Assembly (NCBI GenBank): GCA_036365145.1
Contig: JAEOAD010000055.1
Location: 4,363,501 to 4,427,500 of the forward strand
Length of the DNA: 64,000 nt
Reading direction: 5' to 3'
From: Orientallactaga sibirica
Lineage: Eukaryota > Chordata > Mammalia > Rodentia > Dipodidae
In this document: piece by piece, positions 20,632 to 32,151 of the stretch
Layout: every line of letters starts with the position of its first letter
Numbering within the stretch: the first letter of the stretch is position 1
The notes under the pieces: generated by a model
The model's database searches: none
The model's input: only the letters and a program-made list of their open reading frames with translations
Told to the model about the DNA's origin: nothing
Program-made: the position numbers and the translations under genes

Positions 20632-20828
20632 AATATTTTTAAAATCTTTTTCATTTTTACTTATCTAGTTGATGGGGGGCAGAGAGAAATGGGCATACCA
20701 GGGCCTCCAGCCACTGCAAATGAACTCCAGATGCATGTGCCATCATGTGCATCTGGCTTACCTGGGTACTGGGGAATCAAATCCAAGTTCGTAGGCTTCG
20801 CGGGCAAGCACCCCAACTTCTAAGCCCC
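20632..20828 (-). mobile_element. ID-type SINE, tandem to the previous one
   Basis: Reverse copy with a damaged head ('gcaccccaacttctaagcccc'). Confidence 0.82.
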
Positions 20829-20920
20829 AATAAAAAGATATTTTAAAAGGTTAACCCTGCATAGGAATGTGTTAAGGTCTAAGAAAATATATATCTTTAG
20901 TAGAGATAAAAGCAAGGGTA

Positions 20921-21385
20921 CAAGCTGGGCATAGTGGCACATGCCTGTAATGCCAGCACTTAGGAGGTAGAGGCTGGGTGATCACAAATTCCAGACAAGT
21001 CTGATGCTACAGTTACTTTCTCTTTGTTGGGACAAAGCAGTTGTCCAACAAGAAGCAGTTTATGGAAGGAAAGGGATTATTTCTGGCTTAGAGTTTCATC
21101 ATGTTAAGGAAAGTGTAGCAGGAGCAGACAAGCTGGCCATCATCCTATTTTCACATCAGCAAGGAGGGCAGCAAGCAGAGCGGGGAAACAGAACACACCA
21201 AGGCCTGTCCCTAGGGACACCCTTCCTATAGCAAGCTTCCACCTCCCAAAGGCTCTACAACCTTCCTAAACAGCGCCACCAAGTGGGGACTAAGGATTCA
21301 AACAAATGATTCTATGAAGCACATTTTACATTCAAATCACCACATCTGGGCTATATAGTCAGACCCTGTTAGAAAGAAAAAGAGA
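20921..21385 (+). mobile_element. Old B1 split by an LTR
   Basis: First half 'aagctgggcatagtggcacatgcctgtaatgcc...ccagacaag', second half 'ctgggctatatagtcagaccctgtt'. Between them lies a 340-bp LTR. Confidence 0.8.
21005..21344 (-). mobile_element. Solo MaLR (ORR1/MT-like) LTR inside B1
   Basis: Reverse complement starts TGTGGTGATTTGAATG and ends GTAACTGTAGCA, the TG...CA ends of MaLR LTRs. It contains an 'agccagaaataatccc' polyadenylation-like region. Flanking 5-mers tctga/tctgg match at four of five bases, as expected for a 5-bp target duplication. Confidence 0.82.
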
Positions 21386-21481
21386 GGGAAGAGGGAAGGG
21401 ATGAAGGAAGGGAAGGAAAGAGAAAAGAAAGGAAGGAAGGAAAGAAAGAAGGAAAGAAGAAAGGAAGGAAGGGAGGAAGGG
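21365..21481 (+). repeat. GAAA/GGAA purine microsatellite
   Basis: About 115 nt of almost pure purine grown from the A tail of the split B1. Confidence 0.92.
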
Positions 21482-21667
21482 GTATAAAATAGTACACATT
21501 TCTTGACAAAATATACATTAAAAGGAAACTGAAGGAAGATATGTCAAAAGGTTAACAATAACTAGCTCTGGGTTGTATGAGTAATTCTAATTTCCCCTCA
21601 TATTTGCTATGATAAATATAAGTTTTGAAGGAAAATACCAAAAAATGGCTTAAATGATAACCTTTTA

Positions 21668-21867
21668 AAAAAATATTATTTATTTAGTTATTTATTTGAG
21701 AGAAAGAGCCAGAAAGAGAGAGAGAGAAAATAGGTACGCCAGGGTCTCTAGCCACTGCAAACAAACTCCAGTTGCATGGGCCCCCTTGTGGGTCCTGGAG
21801 AGTTGAACCAGGATCCTTTGGCTTTGCAGGCAAATGCCTTAACCTCTAAGCCATCTCTCCGGCCCAT
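21668..21867 (-). mobile_element. ID-type SINE, shortened body
   Basis: Exact 17-bp duplication 'taaatgataacctttta' (21651-21667, 21868-21884). Lacks the segment between 'gcccccttgtg' and 'ggtcctgg', a small internal deletion. Confidence 0.95.
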
Positions 21868-21889
21868 TAAATGATAACCTTTTAGATTT

Positions 21890-22030
21890 CTATGCAATGC
21901 ACTGGTTTAAGAGCATTTTATAATCTTATACTCAGCTTAGTGGACAGAAGTCATCATTCTGAGTTTACCCATTAGGAAATGGTAGTCAGAGAGGGGGAGT
22001 CTCCTCAGTTATGTCCCTGAGCAAGTACAG
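21890..22030 (-). mobile_element. MIR
   Basis: Reverse core 'gagtttacccattaggaaatgg' followed by 'gtcagagagggggagtctcc'. Confidence 0.45.
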
Positions 22031-22064
22031 CCCTCAAACCCCCTCCCAGTCCATTCCTGCACTT

Positions 22065-22235
22065 GTTTTGTTTTGTTTTGTTTTGTTGTTTTTGTTTTTT
22101 GAGATAGGGTTTCACTCTAGCCCAGACTGACCTGGAATTTACTATGTAGTCTCAGGGTGGCCTCAAACTCACAGCAATTCTCCTACCTCTGTCTCCCGAG
22201 TGCTGGGATTAAAGGCATGTGCCACATGCCTGGCA
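22065..22235 (-). mobile_element. B1 SINE
   Basis: Perfect duplication 'ccattcctgcactt' (22051-22064, 22236-22249). The tail has become (TTTTG)n. Confidence 0.95.
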
Positions 22236-22249
22236 CCATTCCTGCACTT

Positions 22250-24550
22250 TTGCCATCACTACTCAGCTACCACAAGCAAACACCATGCTGAGCACAGGGG
22301 GACTTCAAGGCCCCAAAGCTGGACCTCCCACGTCATTCAGTCCAACCTCACCATCACACCCCAAGATAGCTTCCTGGTCCCTTCGTGCATAGCATGGATG
22401 ACAGGGAACTCACTCCCTGCTAAGGCAGTCCTTCCGTTCTAAAGATGCTCAGGTGAATTACTCTGCATTTCTGTTGACCCCAGCACCTCTTCTCCACCTT
22501 CCCTCACCTAGCCTTATCCTGTTCCTCTGTCTTTTCTTGTATCAGTCCTGCACAATGTGGAAGACAGCCTTTCTATCTCTGTCCTTCGTTTTCAGGGGTG
22601 GGATTCCAAGCTGATCAGTTTCCAGATTCAGTTCTGAGGACCAGAATATCTGAGCAATGTACACAAGGTCGTCGAACAAGATCTGATTCTGTTTAATTTG
22701 ATGACGACTGAATGTGTGCCATGGTCCAGGACTGTGTTGCCTTTGCTGATATGGTCAGAGCTATTGGATGCTGGGGAACACATAGGGTCCCCCGTTGATG
22801 AGCAGGGGGACAAAAGTAGACAAAAGGCAGCTTAGTGCCAACCTTGCTCTGGGGTGCTCTGAAAGTGATGATCACCAACCTCCCCAACACTCACCCAGAT
22901 GAGCCTACACACACTCCACCCACATATTTATCACCCCAAAACTCCTCAGGTACTGTCCAACACTATTCTTGTGGTCATCAGGAAAATAAGCCAGTGGAGA
23001 GGAGCTGAGGAAGAGAGTGGTGGAAGGAAGGAAGCAGGGCCCAGTCTCCAACTGGAGTTCTGAGATAACTTCATCAAAGTCACTTCTCCTCTTGGGACCT
23101 CAACTTCCTCATTTGCAGGGTGCAGATCTCTGACCTATACCATGCCATGGCCCATGTGGGGATCAGGGACAGAAAGATTCAGAGAAATCAGGACCTGTGT
23201 CAGATCACAGGGGGCAGGATGGGCTGTTGCTACATAAACTGTGCAGAACCCTTCATTTCATTTCTTCCTTCTTTCCTTTCTCCCTCTTTTTCTTCCTTCT
23301 CTCCTTCCCTTCCTCCTTTCTTCCTTTCTCCTCTTTTGGTTAAAGGCTGCAGAGGTGAGTCAGCAGCAGATGTGGATCTCAAGAGTACCCATTGTGTTGG
23401 TGAGGGAGCTGGGTGAAGAAATGGAATCATGCCTTCCTGCTGGTGAAGAAATGGAATCGTACTTTCCTGCAGGACACAAGGAGGCTTCATGAAGGAAGTG
23501 ACCTAGGCCTGGGATTTGATGAAAGACTAAATGTAGGTCCTGATGGACAAGATAGTCCGAATAGATTTAACAAAGCAAAGGCATGAATGTGAGAGAGGGG
23601 TTCCCCCTCCCCTAAGAAAAGCCTTCCGAAGACGAAGACTTTCCAGAAAGGAAGGCCAAGTGAAGGAGCTGGCTTTGGGCTTGTTTGGAATGCTCTGGCG
23701 AGAAGCTTTATATGGAGCACTGAGAAGCTATAATAAAAGGACTTTTAGGTCTTTCTGAGATTCTGAGTTAACCCTGGTTAGAAAGATCACTTTTTCTTTC
23801 AGTCCAAAGGCCATGAGTGTCACATTCCAGGGCTAAAGGATCTTGAACTGAAGTCAGGCCACTATAACTCACAAGTGGCATGTGTGTACGATGGCAGGCA
23901 ACCTTGAACATGCACAAGCTGTCCTGTCTGGTGCCAACGGATGTCCCTTCATCTTCCTGTGATTATGCTCTTAGCATCCCACTCTGAGCTTCTCCGAGGA
24001 GGGCTAGTGTCCCAAGTCTGCTGCCCACATGAGGACCTGCTAAAGACCCATGGTCTGGGGAAGTTCTCTGGCCTATAGACAGGCCCTGGGCTGCCCGCAG
24101 CAGCCCTACCAACATCCTGGCCTCTGAGGACTCCCAGAACACACCCAGACAATAGAGATCCTTTCTCATTCTGACACCCAACAACCAATTTATCCCCTGC
24201 TGCTCTGAGATTTAGACTCTTAAGACATAGGCCAGTGATCCCTGTTCAGCACGATGGATTCTCTTTTCCTGGAAGTCTAGGAGCTTTGGGTTCACTCCCT
24301 GCTCTCAAGGGCCTTAGGTGAGTAAACTGAACATATGTCACAATTCCAGGCTTGCTCAGAATGGAAAAGGGTGGAGCCTTTGTGATGGCCCAAGGAGAAT
24401 GCATGAGGAAAAGAGCCCAGGGGCTAGAGACCGAATCCAAGCAGGCATGGAGACCGGGAGGGAGTCACACTGACTCTAACGCTCTGGCTGAAACACACAC
24501 ACATACAGAGAGAGACAATACACAAGGATACTCATTACATCTTTTTTAAA
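22250..24550. other. SINE-free unique block, about 2.3 kb
   Basis: No gene recognised. Contains a forward MIR at about 23060-23200 ('gacctcaacttcctcatttgcag'), a polypyrimidine tract 23254-23337 and a 30-bp tandem duplication 23412-23471. A short basic reading frame at 23543-23758 matches nothing I know. Confidence 0.45.
23412..23471 (+). repeat. 30-bp unit, two tandem copies
   Basis: Units starting 'ggtgaagaaatggaatc' at 23412 and 23442 differ at only a few positions. Confidence 0.92.
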
Positions 24551-24563
24551 AAAGCATCTTTTA

Positions 24564-24711
24564 GCCGGGCATGGTGGCGCGCGCCTTTCTTTAATCCCAG
24601 CACTGGGGAGGCAGAGGTAGGAGGATCACCATGAGTTCAAGGCCATCCTGAGACTACATAATGAATTCCAAGTCAGCCTGGACTAGAGTGAGACTCTACC
24701 TCAAAAAAAAA
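24564..24711 (+). mobile_element. B1 SINE
   Basis: 'ccgggcatggtggcgcgcgcc' with a CTTT micro-insertion ('cctttctttaatccc'). Flanks share 'catctttt'. Confidence 0.92.
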
Positions 24712-24862
24712 ATCATCTTTTGCATGATAGAAAAATGTATAAGTAAATTAGAGAGCCAGAAGAGAGGTAACTTAATCAAACTGTTCTATTGGTGATAGTA
24801 GGAAATAGAAGATATGGAGAAACAGTCACAGGAAAATATAAAATAGATGGATGTGTTCATTC

Positions 24863-25074
24863 CTTTCTTTCTCTTTCTTCCTTCCTTCCTTTCTTCCTTT
24901 TTTTTTTTGTTGTTGTTTTTTTCATTTTTCTGTTTTTCAAGGTAGGGTCTCACTCTAGCCCAGGCTGACCTGGAATTCACTATGGAGTCTCAGGGTGGGC
25001 CTTGAACTCATGGCAATCCTCCTACCTTTGCCTCCTGAATGCTGGGATTAAAGGCGTGCGCCACCACACCCGAC
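24863..25074 (-). mobile_element. B1 SINE with pyrimidine-rich tail
   Basis: Reverse B1 body at about 24935-25074, preceded by a CTTT/CTTC tract (24863-24902) and a T-rich tail. Confidence 0.88.
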
Positions 25075-25184
25075 TCTTTCTCTCTTTCTTTCTTACTCTT
25101 TCTTCCTTTTTCTTTCCTTCCTTCCTTCCTTCTTTTCTTCTTTCTTTCTTTCTTTCTTTCTTTTTTTCTTTCTTTCTTTCTTTG
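25075..25184 (+). repeat. (CTTT)n microsatellite between two B1s
   Basis: Mixed CTTT/CTTC units, pure CTTT toward the right, probably the expanded tail of the older B1 that follows. Confidence 0.88.
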
Positions 25185-25262
25185 GCTGGTCCCAAACACA
25201 TGATCCTTCTGCCTCAACCTCCTGAGTGCTAGGGTTATAGGCATGTGCCACTATACCTGCTA
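25185..25262 (-). mobile_element. 5' part of an old B1
   Basis: 'ggctggtcccaaacacatgatcc', 'ctcctgagtgctagggttata', 'ggcatgtgccactatacctg'. The rest is lost or became the microsatellite. Confidence 0.7.
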
Positions 25263-27065
25263 AAAGTGGTTATTTCACAGTATTTTTACTATCATTTTTT
25301 GGTGCATTTTCCTCTGCTTCTCTGCTACAGAGAAGGTGTAGAATCTGAACTGATGGTTGATCTGTATAACAATGACAAAAGGTCTGAAGGAACACCCATG
25401 GGTGTGCCTTGCACCTCCAGTGTTCTGTCATGAGGCCAAACAGCTCAGTGAGCCCAGGCAGTATAAACAATACTGAATTCTAGAAGACTCAGAATTTCTT
25501 GATTCTTGGGTCCTAGAACAGAAACAACAGAGACCACCAATAAATTGCAGATTCTGGCCTGTGGCCTGGGGTGGAGGTGTCGGGACTTGATAAGGAGGAT
25601 CAGGAGTTCAAGGCACACGTCTATAAAAAAAAAATTATTGAGGGCTGAATTAACTAATGATGTAGGGAAACAACTTCAAGAACCTTTCGGATACACTGGG
25701 AATTCTGTTTTTTCAAACAGTGAGAGTATTAAGTCCAATGCCCAGCACTGGTCAGCTGCCCCAGCTCAGTGAAGCTCAGATCCAGTGGGCACGACATAGT
25801 GCCAGGCCCCTCGGGCATCAGCTGAGCTCTGCAGCGGAGGCTTCTGTCTTCTGAAGCTGTGGCAAAGTGCGGGCTCTGGTGGTCTTACAGCCATATTCTG
25901 TTAAGGTGAAGAGAAGAGTTGACACCAGAGTCCTTACTGTACCCCGTCATTCCCCATCCCAGTTCATTTGCATACTTCCCGAGGGATATTTCAGACATAG
26001 ACTATGTCCTTGGACATGTGACTGCAAGCAGCAAACAGCCCCAGACCTTGTCCCAGGGACGGTGTTCTCAATGCACTCAGATTCCAGAATAATGGCTTAT
26101 GGTTTTGTTCTTCCTCTCCTGAATACCTAATAACACAGGAGCAACTGGAGGATGCCAGGGTCAAAGGTGATCTAACAGCCTTTGAAACTGTTGGTCCTAG
26201 GGGGCCTCTAGCCGCTCTGCGACGCTCAGTGGGCTCACGGGAGCCTTCCAAGAAGCCTCACCATTTCTAGACCAATTCCCATCTAGTCACTCTGACATCT
26301 GAGCACACATCTCATTGCCATTTCCTGGCAATTACCCTTCCTCCTGCCTCCCTCTGCTCCATATTGCTGTGGCTTCTGCCCCAACATTGGCAGAGGTCTA
26401 AGAACCACGCACTGAGGCAAAGGGTTTGTGAAATCCGCTCTGAGTTGGATGAGTTCTGAGAGCATTGAACCCAGGCCCCTTTGGCACAAATTCATTTCCA
26501 TCTGAGCTGCTTCTCTTTGCCAGGCCCCATGCCAGGCTCTGGGGCTATAGAGCTAGTGTCCTTCACCCTCCCTAGCAGCACTTGAAGAGATAAACTGGCA
26601 TAATCCCCTCTTGGGAGCATTGTGGCATGTGGATTATTTCAACGTGCATTTGGCGGGGGGCACAAACATCATTGGACAGGACATCTCTGAGTCAGCTGTT
26701 ATTTTATCAATGTCCACTTCCCAGAGAGGAGCCTGAGGGAAAATGACCTCACGAATCCAAGGCCCTAGTTCTGGTCTTGACATTTCCCCCATGGGACAAA
26801 GGTGAAGACGCAGAAAGGTTTTTCCCTCTGATATTCTTTGTCTTCCTACGAACTTTCTGGGTAGCACAGTATGTCAAAGAGAAAAGTTGTCAGCAGAGCC
26901 TAAATGCACCTGGGGAGGAAACGGTTCTTGTTTCAGCAGCAGGCCAGGCATCGACAAGCCCTCCACCTCAGCCTTCTGGGGTGGGGGTTAATAATGACCT
27001 GCTGTCTGGGTGCCCCAGAAGAACAGTGATCAACCTTCTTTACAATGTCTTCTCAGGAGAGGTGC
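25263..27065. other. Unique block, about 1.8 kb
   Basis: No gene. A reverse MIR-like patch is visible near 26690-26790 ('ccacttcccagagaggagcctgag'). No SINE of either young family. Confidence 0.45.
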
Positions 27066-27069
27066 TCTG

Positions 27070-27430
27070 ACCCGTGTGTCAGCACCATCTGGGTGCTTGC
27101 TTAAATGCTCAAGCTTTACCCTAGACCCTCTGTGTTTTTTTAATATATATACATATTATTTTTACTTTTTTATTTATTTGAAAGAGGGAAAGAGGCTGAG
27201 CAAGAGAGAACGGGCACGCCAGGGCTTCCAACCACTGCAAACGAACTCCAGATGCGTGTGCCACCTTGTGCATCTGGCTTACATGGATCCTGGGGAATCG
27301 AACCAAGGTCCTTTGGCTTTGCAGGCAAGTGCCTTGGCCACTAAGCCATCTCTCCAGCCCTAGACCCTCTGATTTAGAATCTTTGGGTGAAGCCAGAAAT
27401 CTGGGCTTTCCTTGGTATTTCTAGGCAGTT
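27070..27430 (+). mobile_element. MER5-like hAT element split by a SINE
   Basis: 'gtcagcaccatctgggtgcttgc' and, after the SINE, 'ctctgatttagaatctttgggtgaagcc' follow the MER5/Charlie plan (cacctgggagc... gattctgatttaattgg). Diverged. Confidence 0.45.
27133..27357 (-). mobile_element. ID-type SINE nested in the MER5-like element
   Basis: Perfect duplication 'ccctagaccctctg' (27119-27132 and 27358-27371). Confidence 0.94.
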
Positions 27431-27705
27431 ATCAGTCAAGTAAAGCTCTGGGAACTTCTGTCCTTTGGTATTTTCCCTCAATTAAATGAAGGGCTTAGAA
27501 CATTCTAGTAAGGATTTGTACTCAGTTCTTTGGCATTCCTCGTGGTGTGTGTTGGGGACATGGTGTGCATGCTGTATATTGGAAGGCCAGCAAGCAGATA
27601 GAGGGACATTTCTTTTCATACTTCAGACCAAAATAGTTTTATTTTATCTATATTTTAAAATTATGAATATGTATTATTTATGTAATGAAAAGAGAAATTT
27701 TGAGG

Positions 27706-27938
27706 GCTAGAGAGATGGCTTAGCAGTTAAGGCGCATGCCTGTGAAGCCTAAGGACCAAAGTTCAATTCTCCAGGTCCCATGTAAGTCATGCACATGGTG
27801 GCGCATGTGTCTGGAATTTGTATGCAGTGGCTCTAGAGGACCTGCCATGCCCATTCTCACAGTCTCTCTCTCTCTCTCCTCCTCCTCTTTCTGTCTCAAA
27901 TAAGTAAATAAACAAACATCTTTCTTTTTTAAAAAAAG
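27706..27938 (+). mobile_element. ID-type SINE, S form
   Basis: Head 'gggctagagagatggcttag', long CT/CCT stretch, AATAAA-type tail. Flanks share 'agagaaa(a)tttga'. Confidence 0.9.
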
Positions 27939-27950
27939 AGAAAATTTGAA

Positions 27951-28103
27951 AGCCGGGCGTGGTGGCGCACGCCTTTAATCCCAGCACTCGGGAGGCAGAG
28001 ATAGGAGGATTGACGAAAGTTCGAGGCCACCCTGAAACTACATAGTTAATTCCAGATCAGCCTGGACCAGAGTGAGACCCTACCTTGCAAAACCAAAAAA
28101 AAA
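27951..28103 (+). mobile_element. B1 SINE
   Basis: Near-consensus start 'agccgggcgtggtggcgcac'. A 24-A tail runs into GAGA repeats and a third copy of the local 'gagaaattttgag' motif. Confidence 0.92.
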
Positions 28104-28135
28104 AAAAAAAAAAAAAAGAAAGAGAGAGAGAGAGA

Positions 28136-28272
28136 AATTTTGAGACAGGGTCTCATGTGGCCCAGGCTGACCTTGAACTGACTATGTAGCTGAGGAGGCC
28201 CTTGAACTCCTAATCCTCCTGTCTCTGCCCACCCCCAGTACTGGATCACAGAAGTGTGACACCAAGTCCAGT
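28136..28272 (-). mobile_element. Old B1-like SINE
   Basis: 'tgagacagggtctcatgtggcccaggctgacc' to 'tcacagaagtgtgacacc', diverged from the young B1. Confidence 0.72.
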
Positions 28273-28324
28273 TTAGAACATTGCGTTTCAAAATCCCATT
28301 TAATGGGGCATAGGAGAAGTTTGG

Positions 28325-28390
28325 AACAACAATTTTTCAGGGCACTGGGCACAGTGCCAGGCTTATAATAAATGCTCACTTAGTTGGAGT
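28325..28390 (+). mobile_element. MIR 3' end
   Basis: 'gggcacagtgccaggcttataataaatgctcac' is the characteristic MIR terminus. Confidence 0.65.
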
Positions 28391-28912
28391 CATTATTCAC
28401 AAGGTCCCGCTGCCAGGAAGGGCTTGCCAGGGCTGCTCTGCAGTGGGAAATCTCCTTCACTCTGCTGGCTTGGCTCCCTGAGTCACTGACCAAAGACCAC
28501 GGCTCTTATCTTCCCATCCCGCCTTGTCTCCTCTCAGCAAGATGATCTTAAATATCTCTGAGCTCCCAAACAGGGAGACGGTGAAACTGTCTGAGAAATT
28601 AACCCTCCTCTGGCTCACCGGGCTGTTTCGAGAAGGAGATTTGATGGCATATGGCAGGTCTGGCACAAGACTTGTGGCCTGGGGACTCTTTGGCAGTTGT
28701 TAATTTCTTCCCTCTGTCTCAAGAGAGGGAGCGGTAGGTATGGCATCTGCCACCTCCATATCTTAACACCATGACAGGTGAAGAAGAGAGTGCGCAGAGT
28801 GGACATTGTCAAAGGCCACTGGCACTCTAAAACATGAGTGGGCGCTGACATAAGCAGGGGAAAAAGAGAGGCCAGAGGGTTTGTGAAGACTTTCTAAAGA
28901 AGACTCCACTTC
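28391..28912. other. Unique sequence
   Basis: Nothing recognisable. Confidence 0.45.
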
Positions 28913-29042
28913 AGTGCTGGGCATGGTGGTTGGCACACACTTATAATCCCAGCACTCAGGAGACTGAGGAAAGAGGAGTCCCATGTTTGAGGCCAGCGTG
29001 GACTGCATAGTGAGAAACAGTAGTAAGAAAACATAAAACACA
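28913..29042 (+). mobile_element. Old B1 SINE
   Basis: 'gctgggcatggtggttggcac', 'cccagcactcaggagactgag', 'actgcatagtgagaaac'. Followed at once by a B4. Confidence 0.75.
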
Positions 29043-29046
29043 AAAA

Positions 29047-29275
29047 CAGGGCTAAAGACGTTGCTAAGAGCTTGCCCAGCATGCACAAAGCCCTAGGTTC
29101 AATTCCCAGCACATAAACAAGGTGAGGTGGTGCAAGCTTGTCATCCCAGCACTCAGGACGTGGAAGCAGGAGGGGCAGGTGTTTAAGGTTATCCTCAGCT
29201 ACCCAGTGAGTTTGAGGCCAGTCCAGTCACCACGAGATCCTGTCTCAAAGCAACAACAGCAACAACAAAATAAAT
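29047..29275 (+). mobile_element. B4 SINE (ID + B1)
   Basis: ID part 'agggctaaagacgttgctaagagc', 'ggttcaattcccagcac', then a B1 part 'aggtggtgcaagcttgtcatccc...gagatcctgtctcaaa'. Confidence 0.72.
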
Positions 29276-29474
29276 TTTAAAGGAGCATGTGTCACTGCTG
29301 GCAATAGGAGCTGGTTCGGTGGCTTCAAGAACCACTTTTTCCACCGTGTTCAGTTCTTTGGGGGAAGCTGAGGGTGTATATGACGAAGCTATGGAAATAC
29401 TTCCTCTTGTGTTTAAGCAAAAAAAAAAAAAAAAGTATTCTATTTTGAAAAAATATAAACCTTAGATCAGATTT

Positions 29475-29708
29475 CTTTTTTAATATTTTTATTTACTTAT
29501 TTAAGAGAGAAACAAAAAAAGAAGAGGCAGAGAGAAGGGGAGAGAGAGAAAGAATGGGCACACCAGGGCATCCAGCCACTCACTGCAAATGAACTCCAGA
29601 CGCATGAGCCACCTTGTGCATCTGGCTTACATGGGTCCTGGGGAATCAAACCTGGGTCCTTTGGATTTGTAGGCAAGTGCCTTCACTGCTAAGCCATTTG
29701 TCCAGCTC
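29475..29708 (-). mobile_element. ID-type SINE, S form
   Basis: Reverse copy with a 4-bp duplication in the body ('ccactcactgcaaatg'). Flanking text 'gatcagatttctt' / 'gattagatttctt'. Confidence 0.9.
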
Positions 29709-29809
29709 TAAATCAGATTAGATTTCTTGTTTGGGTGAATTCAATGTCCATTACAAATATATGCTGTCAAGGTCCCACATCTGGGAAGAAGTGTGGAAGA
29801 AGTTAAAGA

Positions 29810-29870
29810 GGCTGGGCTGTGGCTTAGTGGTACAGCACACAGAGTCCCCGGATTCACTTAGCACCAAAAA
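29810..29870 (+). mobile_element. Old ID fragment
   Basis: 'aggctgggctgtggcttagtgg' and 'cccggattcacttagcacc' correspond to the ID tRNA-like unit, without the body of the dominant SINE. Confidence 0.6.
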
Positions 29871-30719
29871 AGAAAACACGTCCCAGGGTGAAAGCTGTAG
29901 AGGTGAAGTGACTGCGACACTGGGAGTGAACACTCATAGTAATTGAGCAAGAATATGTCTAGAGGTGTAACTACCATAAAGTTGACACATTTACTAGGGG
30001 AAAGGGCAACAGTGCCTTGCCCATACTCCTCAGGGAGGGGTTTCATGGGAGCTGGCCAGAGCCTACAAGGACCAACTTGATTGTTTTATCCAGAACTCAC
30101 CTTGCCAGTCTCATTATTTATCTTCTCCAGTGTTCCTGTCTTAACCAAAACAGAAATGATGAAAGCAAGGTGGCCCTCAGGAGGCTACAGCCTGGAGAAG
30201 GAAATAGTCTCTCACCATGTAGCCCCTCCTCCATGCAGGGAAGGACTTAGAATCTTCAGAGGGCCAACCGGGCCCACGGAACTTTACCCCCAATGTCTAT
30301 TTTAATGCCCCTCTAAGGAAGGTGCCACCCTTCTGAAGCCAAGGCTCCAGAGCTAGGAGACCTGCATGTGCTGTGCTACAGTTCTGCCTGGATCTAGAGG
30401 CCAAGATGGTTCCCACCCAACCCCAGTAGTTTGCAACTCCATGATTTTTTTTTGTGTGTGTTTTAATACTAATTTATCATGTGTGAAAATGATCTAAAAA
30501 CCCATTATTTTGTATGCTTATTAAAAAATTAACAAAAAAGGGGAAAGTAAAAAGAAAACTTGAATAAAAGAATAAAAAATAAGGTTAATTCAAAAGACTT
30601 TATTATCATTTCCTTCCTAAAAGCAGGGCTTTTAATTACTTAAAACGCACACACACACAAAACCTTTTGCCTTAAGAAATGGAAATGCTTGGCTTTAAAT
30701 TATATATTATTAAAAGCTG
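29871..30719. other. Unique sequence ending A-rich
   Basis: No gene. 30520-30582 is A-rich, and short CA repeats lie near 30645. Confidence 0.45.
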
Positions 30720-30944
30720 AGGGCTAGAGAGATTCTTAGCAGTTAAGGCCCTTGCCTGCAAAGCCTAAGGACCCATGTTCAATTCTCCAGATCCCACATA
30801 AGCAAGACACACAAAGGTAAGGCAAGCACAAGGTCACACTGCCCAGTAGGTGGTGCAAGCATCTGGAGTTCGATTGTAGTGGCTGAGGACAATTCTCTCT
30901 TTCTCTCTCTCTGTCTTGCTCTCTCTGTCTCGCTCTCTCTAAAA
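30720..30944 (+). mobile_element. ID-type SINE, Lb form
   Basis: Contains 'aaggtaaggcaagcacaaggtc...cccagtaggtggtgcaag'. Flanked by 'aaaagctga' on both sides. Confidence 0.9.
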
Positions 30945-31582
30945 AAAGCTGAAAGATGGTTCGTTCATTCATATATTCATTCTCCTACTGAGAAGGCAAC
31001 AAGATAAATACAACCAGACACCAGATCATTTCAGTCTACTAAGGCTCTAAGAGGACTGACTGTAAAGCAGGAAGTGATATGGTGAGACTGGGAGGGCCCA
31101 TGTACATTAAGTAGTCAGCAATGGCCTCCCAGAAGCAGTGAAATTGTATCAGAGATAAGACAGCGGAGAAGGGCCTGAATGCAAGGATCTAAGGAAAGTG
31201 TTTCAAAGTCCGTAGTAACAGCAGGTTCTAAGGCCTTGTGGTCAGAACAAGTGTGACTATTTGAGAGACAAAAGGGAAGTGGATGTCAGTGGGGTATATT
31301 CAAGATAGGCAGGAGTAGGAGGCAATGTGCAGGGAGGTGGGGCCATCCAAGGCCATGGCATAGAGTTTAGGCAGCAAAGGAACATCGCAGGAGGAAGTAA
31401 GCTGGGTTAGGGCACCCAACCTTAGAGGAGGCAGAACATCCAAGTCATTTGGGCCCAATCACCTTCATGTTGGCCCAGCCGAAAAGATTAGTCCAGAGAT
31501 TTGACAGGGGGTCAAGTCAATGATGAAGAGAAGAGTTAGTGGATAACCCTGGCCTCCCGGCTCTTGGGGATATAAAAGCAGT
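30945..31582. other. Unique, possibly ancient repeat
   Basis: Phrases such as 'aaggccttgtggtcagaacaagtgtgact' recall the same unnamed ancient mammalian repeat suspected at 13.2-13.6 kb. No coding signal. Confidence 0.3.
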
Positions 31583-31753
31583 ATTTTTGTTTTTGTTTTT
31601 GTTTTTGTTTTTGTTTTTGAGGTAGGGTCTCACTCTAGCTCAGGCTGACCTGGAATTCACTATGTAGTCTCAGGGTGGCCTTGAACTCACAGCGATCCTC
31701 CTACCTCTGCCTCCCGAGTGCTGGGATTAAAGGTGTGCACCACCACGCCTGGT
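31583..31753 (-). mobile_element. B1 SINE with (TTTTTG)n tail
   Basis: Six tail units of TTTTTG, then a near-consensus reverse B1 ending 'caccaccacgcctgg'. Confidence 0.93.
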
Positions 31754-32151
31754 TAAAAGCAAAGTTTTATAGTCCAAGCAGTGACAAATGCCACTAGTGA
31801 TACCACATGTCCTTTCACTAGGCTGACTTCCACCCTTGCCTACCTATGGTTTCCTCTGCAGAGCAGGCAGGACGATCCTGCTAAGACTGAATTCAGGTCG
31901 GGTGTGCTTGTGGGTAAGCCCTCCACAGCTTCCTGTATTGGCTGACCCGTGTCCCTGTCTCCTCTCCTGACCTATGGCAGGCTCTTATTGGACATCATGG
32001 ATGTTCTGTGCACTAATAGTGGAGTTGCCAGGTAAAAGGGGCTCACTGACTGCCAACCAAGTACACAAACATATATGCACATAAAGTCCTGCAAACACAA
32101 AGAGTAGGGGATATCATTTTCACCCATGTAGGAGAGTGTATTATTCAGATA
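31754..32151. other. Unique sequence
   Basis: Nothing recognisable. Confidence 0.45.

Noticed and set aside
23543..23758. 71-codon Arg/Lys-rich frame
   Set aside because: No similarity I recognise, no start context or splice context, and no sign of a retrocopy.
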